Assembly (NCBI GenBank): GCA_017165825.1 | Contig: CM029377.1 | Coordinates: 22,509,891 to 22,573,890, forward strand | Direction of reading: 5' to 3' | Length of the DNA stretch: 64,000 nt | DNA from: Hepsetus odoe | Taxonomy: Eukaryota > Chordata > Actinopteri > Characiformes > Hepsetidae | In this document: piece by piece, positions 56,284-61,883 of the stretch | Layout of the letters: every line of letters begins with the position of its first letter | Position numbering within the stretch: position 1 is the first letter of the stretch | Notes under the pieces: model-generated | What the model was told of the DNA's origin: nothing | Database searches by the model: none | What the model saw: only the letters and a program-made list of their open reading frames with translations | Program-made: the position numbers and the translations under genes

Positions 56284-57003
56284 GTTTCTGACAGCGGCCG
56301 TCCCCCTCTGTCCTCCACTGTGTTCATAAGTGTCCGCCTTGTTGAGGAAAGCGTCCACCCCCCAGCCGTCCTCCCGCTGGATGTCTTTATCACCACGGCA
56401 ACGGATGAATATCCAGGCGGTGTCCTGGGCAAGATCCACGCCACTGACCAGGACGTGTACGACACTCTCACCTACAGCCTGGCACCAGACTCCTCCTCCT
56501 CTGCAAGCTCCGCCCCACTCTTCTCCGTCTCCCCCGCAGACGGCAAGCTGGTGGCTCTCTCCGGCCTGGACGGCGGCCAGTACACGCTGAACGCCACGGT
56601 GACGGACGGCCGCTTTACCTCGGCCGCCCGGGTCAGCGTCCACGTGCGCCGAGCCGCTGCCCACACGCTGGAGAACTCCATCGGCGTCCGCTTCGCTGCC
56701 ATCGCCCCGGAGGAGTTCATTGGCGACTACTGGAGGAACTTCCTGCGCGCCCTCCGCAACATCGCCGGCGTCAGGAGGGCCGACATCCAGCTGGTCAGCC
56801 TTCAACCCGCCGCTGACGCATCTGGGGACCTGGAGGTCCTGCTGGCCCTGGAGAAGTCGGGGAGTCCCTACCAGCCACAGGAAGTGGTGTACAGGAAGCT
56901 CAACTCTTCAGCCGGCGCCATCGAGGAGATGACGGGCGTTCGAATCGTCCGCGTAGCCAAAAAACTCTGCGCCGGACTGGACTGTCCACTCAGCTACTGC
57001 CAG
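56284..57003 (+). CDS. fat1: fat1 exon R: end of EC w, last cadherin repeat (EC x) and FAT-specific region
   Basis: 720 nt, phase 0 to 0. It finishes EC w with a calcium-free linker (VRLVEESVHPPAVLP), then codes EC x (LDVFITTATDEYPGG, KIHATDQDVYDTLTYSLAPD, DGGQYTLNATVTDGRF, VSVHVRR). The second half is the conserved membrane-proximal FAT region: GVRFAAIAPEEFIGDYWRNF, LRALRNIAGVRRADIQLVSL, RIVRVAKKLCAGLDCPLSYC. Human FAT1 has TPEEFVGDYWRNFQRALRNI and CAGLDCPWKFC. The donor is CAG|GTGCTC. It is very GC-rich, unlike the AT-rich introns on both sides. Confidence 0.96.
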
Positions 57004-57070
57004 GTGCTCACATTATACCATTATATTTCGCTGTTTACTCTTTAAAAGAATGGACATATTTATATTATGT

Positions 57071-57200
57071 CCATCTATCCATCCATTTTCTGCCGCTTGT
57101 CCAAAACGGGGTTGCGGGGGAGTGCTGGTGTCCAACCCAGCGCACACAGGGCGAGGACGAGGGACGCACCCTGGACAGGTCGCCAGCCCATCGCAGGGAG
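57071..57200 (-). mobile_element. short retroposon with 12-bp target duplication, copy 3
   Basis: A 130-bp element of the 4929 family in reverse orientation, flanked by perfect TTTATATTATGT repeats at 57059-57070 and 57201-57212. It forms nearly half of the 281-bp intron between exons R and S. Confidence 0.88.
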
Positions 57201-57284
57201 TTTATATTATGTGTCAATCAATAAACAATACTGATCAATTAACGGTATTGATCACACCCTAACGATACCCTTTTGCACCACCAG

Positions 57285-57387
57285 GAGACGATCACCTTGG
57301 AGATGGGGGTGGCATCCACCTACAGCACGGCGAGGGTCAGCTTTGTGACGCCGCGACACATTCGCACCGCCAAGTGTCTCTGCCAGG
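57285..57387 (+). CDS. fat1: fat1 exon S: linker before EGF1
   Basis: 103 nt, phase 0 to 1. It codes ETITLEMGVASTYSTARVSF, VTPRHIRTAKCLCQ[G]. Human FAT1 has STHSTARLSFVTPRHHRAAV followed by CLCKEG. The acceptor is TTTTGCACCACCAG and the donor AGG|GTACAC. Confidence 0.93.
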
Positions 57388-57450
57388 GTACACACCTACC
57401 TCCACACTGTCCCTCTTTACATCACACACAGCTCCGCTTCAAATAACACC

Positions 57451-57471
57451 TGTGTGTGTGTGTGTGTGTGT
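57451..57471 (+). repeat. (TG)n forming the 3' splice region of exon T
   Basis: Ten TG units end directly before TATGTAG, the acceptor of exon T. Confidence 0.93.
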
Positions 57472-57477
57472 ATGTAG

Positions 57478-57609
57478 GTGCCGAGTGTTCAGTGTACAGC
57501 AAACTGTGTGTGGGCAGCCCGTGTCCTGAGGGGATGGACTGTGTGGAAGACCCCACAAACACCAAGTTCAGTTGTGTGTGCTCGGACGAGAAATCAGGAC
57601 AGTGTTCAG
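57478..57609 (+). CDS. fat1: fat1 exon T: EGF1, with (TG)n acceptor
   Basis: 132 nt, phase 1 to 1. It codes [G]AECSVYSKLCVGSPCPEGMD, CVEDPTNTKFSCVCSDEKSG, QCS. It has the six-cysteine EGF pattern ending CVC..........C, matching human EGF1 (DDPCPEGSECVSD). Acceptor (TG)n then TATGTAG; donor CAG|GTATGA. Skipping keeps the frame and removes the bulk of EGF1. Confidence 0.94.
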
Positions 57610-58325
57610 GTATGATCACACACACACGCACATAGGAACGTTAGGGACGTGGACATTATATTGAAAGGGAGGAAACCACCTGAACATAAACTGTTCTAAC
57701 ATTGAACACAATTCGACTCTTAATTTTTAATGTCTGTTTTGAAAAAGATTTTATAAAATCTCCCGCCTACTAGACGTTTTATTCTGTGAAGCGAAGGGGT
57801 ACCACATCACTGATATATTTATACCAACCTCCCATGAAAATTAGAGCCAAAGTGCAGAGTTTTATGCAATTCTGGCCAAAATTTCTCATTCATTGATCAA
57901 TCCATCATTTTAAACCAAAGCCAAATGCTGCATTGCTTCATTTTAACAATATTTCCCCAAAATTCACAGGTTCTGATGAGAGGAGGTGAAAAAAAGAAAC
58001 GCAAAATATGGGAACTGGGAGTCTGGATCAGACTTTGAAAAAATGTTAATTTTGTTGAAAATATTGGCGAAGAAAATCGTGATTGCTTCTTTCCCTCAAG
58101 TCGTTCAGCCCAACACTGTGGGGGGTTTCAATCCTGATGACGAAGTACCCCTTTCGTCCACATGGTGGTGCATTTTCTGCTTCAAACACAGAGTCCAGCT
58201 AATTATTAGCCAATAAACAACCTCTGGATGCTGGAAATGTGTGAGATGCTCTGAGACAATGTGTCTGTAACATCTCGTTTTATACCTTTAATTTTCCCTC
58301 TGCCCTCTCTCTCTCTTTCTCTCAG
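57610..58325. other. intron T
   Basis: 716 bp with no recognised repeat apart from a CT-rich end that serves as the exon U pyrimidine tract (58297-58324). Confidence 0.75.
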
Positions 58326-58483
58326 AAGGTCAGGCTCTGACGTTTAACGGGAACGGTTACGCCCGTTACAGACTGATGGAGAATGAGAATAAAGAGGAGA
58401 TGAATCTTTCTCTTCGGCTCCGTACTTTCTCAGACCAGGCCACCATCATGTACGCCAAAGGCACAGACTACAGCATCCTGGAG
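58326..58483 (+). CDS. fat1: fat1 exon U: start of the laminin-G domain
   Basis: 158 nt, phase 1 to 0. It codes [E]GQALTFNGNGYARYRLMENE, NKEEMNLSLRLRTFSDQATI, MYAKGTDYSILE. Human FAT1 has MTLTGNSYVKYRLTENENKL and MYARGTDYSILE. The acceptor is CTCTCTTTCTCTCAG and the donor GAG|GTGAAC. Confidence 0.95.
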
Positions 58484-58710
58484 GTGAACACACATGCACG
58501 CACGCACACACACACTCACACACACACACACACACATGCTGTAGGATAAACAGAATGTGAGTGGGTTTTTTTTCTCTGTTTCTCCCACATTCTGTCTGTC
58601 CTTTCCCAAAAAAGGAGTTCTTGAGAGTCTGTCTGTGTCAGTCCAGCGGAGATAAAGAAGGGAGAGAGTTTATTTCAGGGGTGGGAGTGACGGAGACAGA
58701 GCTTTCTCAC

Positions 58711-58756
<46 letters not shown>

Positions 58757-59009
58757 ATCTGTTATTATATCATCATTGCAGTGTTCAGACTAAAGCAGCA
58801 CCCACACACTCCACTGTGCTTTATATAGCCTGTGAGAATGTTACACACACACACATTTTACATTGTACTTCCCATTCGGAATATTAAACACACTCTTCAC
58901 TGGCTCTGGGAGAAGCCTGTAGGCTCCTTGTGTCCTTTCTAGTTTTTGCACTCAAACATCTGGCTAAACATCAGGATTAATTGCCCTCGCGCTGACCTCT
59001 GATCCGCAG
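58484..59009. other. intron U with (CA)n and (GA)n
   Basis: (CA)n-rich 58500-58545 starts about 16 bp after the donor; (GA)n occupies 58717-58754. No exon. Confidence 0.85.
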
Positions 59010-59489
59010 ATCGTGAACGGACGTCTTCAGTACAAGTTCGACTGCGGCAGCGGGCCCGGTGTGGTGTCCGTCCACAGCCCGCTGGTCAGCGACGGCGAGT
59101 GGCACTCCGTCTCGCTGGAGGTGGACGGGAACTATGCCCGGCTGGTTCTGGACAGGGTGCACGGCGCCTCAGGTAAAGCCCCCGGGAACCTGCGCACCCT
59201 CAACCTGGACTCCAGCGTGTTCTTCGGTGGCCGCGGCGGCTGGTCGGCAGGCGGGGCCGGCGGGAGAATGGGGCGGAGCCTGGCGGTGAGCGGTGGACTG
59301 CGCGGCTGCCTGGAGGCCATCGTGCTGAATGGGCGGGAGCTGCCTCTGAGGCAGCAGCCTCGAGGAAGCCATGGCGTTCTGGAGGAGCTGGTGGAGGCCA
59401 CCTCCGGCTGCAGCCTCACTCCTCCTGCACCTGCCTGCACCAGCAACCCCTGCGGCAACGGCGGGACCTGCAGCGAACTGCCCAACAGA

Positions 59490-59490
<1 letters not shown>
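59010..59490 (+). CDS. fat1: fat1 exon V: rest of laminin-G domain and first half of EGF2
   Basis: 481 nt, phase 0 to 1. It codes the LamG core (IVNGRLQYKFDCGSGPGVVS, SDGEWHSVSLEVDGNYARLV, LDRVHGASGKAPGNLRTLNL, DSSVFFGGRGG) and its end (GLRGCLEAIVLNGRELPL), then CTSNPCGNGGTCSELPNR of EGF2. A glycine- and arginine-rich loop, GGRGGWSAGGAGGRMGRS, is longer and more glycine-rich than its human counterpart. Acceptor CTCTGATCCGCAG; donor GAG|GTGAGA, which runs straight into (GA)n. Confidence 0.95.

Positions 59491-59491
<1 letters not shown>

Positions 59492-59525
<34 letters not shown>
59492..59525 (+). repeat. (GA)n starting inside the exon V donor
   Basis: The donor GTGAGA continues without a break into a GA run, so the 5' splice site is the first unit of a microsatellite. 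Confidence 0.9.
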
Positions 59526-59527
<2 letters not shown>

Positions 59528-59572
59528 TGATGATGTATGATTTTATTATTATGTCTCTGTTTCTGTCTGTAG

Positions 59573-59726
59573 GTTATTTCTGTAAGTGCACTCCTCTGTT
59601 TGCGGGGACTCACTGTGAGGTCAGTATCAGTCCCTGCTCTTCCAATCCCTGCTTGTATGGAGGGACCTGCATCACCCGTGGAGATGACTTCTACTGTCAG
59701 TGCAGAGGACAGTACTCCGGCCAGCG
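59573..59726 (+). CDS. fat1: fat1 exon W: end of EGF2 and EGF3
   Basis: 154 nt, phase 1 to 2. It codes [G]YFCKCTPLFAGTHCEV (end of EGF2) and SISPCSSNPCLYGGTCITRG, DDFYCQCRGQYSGQ[R] (EGF3). Human FAT1 has YYCKCSALYIGTHCEISVNP and KPCLYGGTC. The acceptor is TTTCTGTCTGTAG and the donor GCG|GTAATA. Confidence 0.95.
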
Positions 59727-59759
59727 GTAATAAAACACACACTTAAAAAAAGAAATTCA

Positions 59760-60000
59760 GTTTTCTTCTTTCAGCCGCTCCCATTGAGGGGTCATCACAG
59801 ATCATCCTTCTCCATTTCTTCCCGTCCTCTTCCTCTTTCACACCTGCATGTCTCTCACCACATCCACAATCCTCCTCTTTGTCCTTCCTCTTCTCTTTCC
59901 TGGAATCTCCATCTTTAACATCCTTCTCCTGATATACTCCTCGTCTCTCCTCTGGACATGTCCAAACCACCACAGTCTCACTTCTGTCTCCATATAGCAA
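59760..60000 (-). mobile_element. RTE-like LINE 3' fragment, copy 8, in intron W
   Basis: It has the same 3' end as copy 3 (CAGCCGCTCCCATTGAGGGG) and - strand pieces VVWTCPEERRGVYQEKDVKD and RKEKRKDKEEDCGCGERHAG. It is 33 bp past the exon W donor and fills about half of the 499-bp intron. Confidence 0.75.
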
Positions 60001-60177
60001 AGTTTTCAGTCCTTTAAACTGTGATTGTATTACAGTCACACACTGAGTGTGTTGAGGAGTGTTGTCCTTTAGATGGGAGGATTTTATGGTTGTTTTTAAT
60101 GAAATAGGATGCAAAGTTTGTCCAAACTGCCAACAGGGAGAATGTGTTCATCAGAGGCTGGATTGATTGTAAAAATG

Positions 60178-60222
<45 letters not shown>
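60178..60222 (+). repeat. (TG)n forming the 3' splice region of exon X
   Basis: About 22 TG units run directly into the acceptor TGTAG of exon X, with no pyrimidine tract. Confidence 0.95.
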
Positions 60223-60225
<3 letters not shown>

Positions 60226-60336
60226 GTGTCAGCTGGGCCCCTACTGCACAGAGAACCCCTGTAAGAACAGCGGCAGGTGCATCGACAGCCTGGACGGCCC
60301 AGTGTGTGAGTGCGAGCCAGGTTTCCAAGGAGACAG
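60226..60336 (+). CDS. fat1: fat1 exon X: EGF4, with (TG)n acceptor
   Basis: 111 nt, phase 2 to 2. It codes [R]CQLGPYCTENPCKNSGRCID, SLDGPVCECEPGFQGD[R]. Human EGF4 is LSPYCKDEPCKNGGTCFDSL. The acceptor is (TG)n then TAG; the donor is CAG|GTATGA. Skipping would join W to Y in frame with the arginine-cysteine junction intact, cleanly removing one EGF. Confidence 0.95.
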
Positions 60337-60571
60337 GTATGAGGACGGGATCAGTGCCTGAAAACACAGAAGACTTCACCCATTTTTGTGTGTGTGCGTG
60401 TGCATGTGTGTGTGTGTTAGCCTTGTGTTTACACTCACTACATTAAAAATAACTAACTACAAAAAAATGAATATGATAATAAAATGAAAAACCTAATTTA
60501 AAAAAAAGGTATTAACACCTTTGTGAAGGTGTCCATCTGAGAGGACGTGTGTCTTGCACCCATGTGTCCAG
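60337..60571. other. intron X (235 bp)
   Basis: GT-rich start, A-rich middle; no mobile element. Confidence 0.8.
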
Positions 60572-61233
60572 GTGTCTGAGCGATGTGGATGAGTGTGTGA
60601 AGAACCCATGCACAAATGGAGGTCAGTGCCACAACACGTATGGCTCATTCAGCTGCAACTGCTCACTGGGCTTCCGGGGACGGCAGTGCGAGCTTCATGC
60701 CGAAATCCGCAACGACTTAGTCTCCACGTCCTGGAACATCGGGCTGGAGGAGGTGATTGGCATTGGTGTCTTTGTGGCCAGCATCTTCCTCCTGGTGCTG
60801 CTGTTCGTGCTCATCCGGAAGCGGGTGTGCCGCCGTTCCAAGTCTGAACTGTGCCCGGACGACGACGACGACGACAGGAAGCGTTCCGGCGCCGCCCCGG
60901 GACCGCAGTCCTTTCTCCACCGGCCGTACTTCGACCCTAAACTCAGCAAGAACATCTACTCGGACGTGCCGCCACAGGTGCCCGTGAGGCCCATCTCCTA
61001 CACCCCCAGCATCCCCAGCGATTCCCGCAACAACCTCGACCGCAACTCCTTTGAGGGCTCCGCCATCCCTGAGCACCCAGAGTTCAGCACCTTTAACCCG
61101 GACTCCATGCACGGGCACCGTAAGACCGTGGCCGTGTGCAGCGTCGCTCCCAACCTACCCCCGCCGCCACCCTCCAACTCGGTCTCAGACAGCGACTCCA
61201 TCCAGAAGCCCAGCTGGGATTACGACTATGACG
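60572..61233 (+). CDS. fat1: fat1 exon Y: EGF5, transmembrane helix and first part of cytoplasmic tail
   Basis: 662 nt, phase 2 to 1. EGF5 is calcium-binding type (DVDECVKNPCTNGGQC ... YGSFSCNCSLGFRGRQC). After VSTSWNIGLEE a 21-residue hydrophobic helix lies at 60753-60815, followed by the basic stop-transfer RKRVCRRSK. A (GAC)6 run at 60858-60875 codes six aspartates not present in the human tail as I recall it. Then come RPYFDPKLSKNIYSDVPPQV, PVRPISYTPSIPSDSRNNLD, HPEFSTFNPDSMHGHRKTVA and the proline-rich PNLPPPPPSN, an Ena/VASP-type ligand in FAT1. It ends WDYDYD before donor ACG|GTACAG, with a SINE starting six bases later. Confidence 0.97.
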
Positions 61234-61239
61234 GTACAG

Positions 61240-61385
61240 GAAAAGTGAAAGTGACTGTGTCACGTAATGAACTACAACGAAATCCTCTGTATTTAACGCT
61301 GACACACTGTCCATCAGGGGAAGCTGTTTCCAGCACCCGGGGAGCAGTGATGGGGACAGTGCCTTGATCAAGGGAACCTCAAGGC
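61240..61385 (-). repeat. SINE (family A) at the exon Y donor
   Basis: The reverse-oriented copy starts with its tail (AAAGTGAAAGTGACTGTGTC) about 6 bases into the intron and runs to CTTGATCAAGGGAACCTCAAGG. It keeps ACCCGGGGAGCAGTGATGGG. Confidence 0.8.
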
Positions 61386-61469
61386 AACTCCGGCCTAGTT
61401 CTTACTCACTAGTCCACAGTAGCTCAATATATTTACACTATTTTACATTAAATGGACCAACATTATAGG

Positions 61470-61630
61470 CCAAGGTGTGAGGTACCCTTGATCAAGGTGC
61501 CATGCCCATCACTGCTCCCGGGTGCTGGATACGGCTGCCCACTGCTGGATGGTGTGTGTGGGTTGCATTTGCTTGTGGATCACCGTGTGCTGTGAGATAC
61601 AATTCCGAATAGTCACTTTCATTTCACCTT
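61470..61630 (+). repeat. SINE (family A), second copy in intron Y
   Basis: GAGGTACCCTTGATCAAGGT, CATGCCCATCACTGCTCCCG, GGCTGCCCACTGCTGGATGG and a tail TAGTCACTTTCATTTCAC. It is inverted relative to the copy at 61240-61385. Confidence 0.8.
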
Positions 61631-61745
61631 GATGTTGGTTTAGTGTTTCTTACATAAATAAAGAATTAAAAGCTCCAGCAAACCAGATGTTCTGTCCCAC
61701 AGACATCCCTAACCATCTTCTTGTCTCTCTCTCATAAACGCACAG

Positions 61746-61883
61746 CTAAAGTAGTAGATCTGGACCCGTGTCTCGGTAAAAAGGCGGTGGAGGACAGTGC
61801 TTGTCACCCCTACAACACCAGGGGGAGCATGTCTGAGGTCCAGTCCCTCAGCTCCTTCCAGTCCGAATCCTGTGACGATAATG
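61746..61883 (+). CDS. fat1: fat1 exon Z: cytoplasmic tail segment
   Basis: 138 nt, phase 1 to 1. It codes [A]KVVDLDPCLGKKAVEDSACH, PYNTRGSMSEVQSLSSFQSE and SCDDN[.]. Human FAT1 has TKVVDLDPCLSKKPLEEKPS and SEVQSLSSFQSESCDDN, followed by GYHWDTSDW in the next exon. That next exon is not found before the window end. The acceptor is CATAAACGCACAG and the donor ATG|GTACGT. Confidence 0.96.

Larger units (their letters stand above)
4308..61883 (+). other. fat1: fat1 gene, 3' two thirds (25 exons, incomplete at both ends)
   Basis: This is the extent of the recognisable gene. Twenty-five exons join in frame into 3314 codons. FAT1 is a giant single-pass atypical cadherin at the cell surface; from family knowledge it acts in cell-cell contact, planar polarity, actin organisation through Ena/VASP, and growth control. 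The orthology rests on five EGFs with one LamG and on a cytoplasmic tail that follows human FAT1 closely (RPYFD.KL.KNIYSD, PVRPISYTPSIPSDS, SSFQSESCDDN). All splice sites are GT-AG and nothing is broken, so the gene looks functional. The first coding exon and the C-terminal exon(s) lie outside the window. Teleosts can carry duplicate fat1 genes, and the copy cannot be assigned here. Confidence 0.95.

Noticed and set aside
4308..61883. Assignment to FAT3 or FAT2 rather than FAT1
   Set aside because: Five EGFs and the tail (SSFQSESCDDN, PNLPPPPPSN, KVVDLDPCL) follow FAT1; FAT2 and FAT3 have fewer EGFs and FAT4 has two LamG domains.
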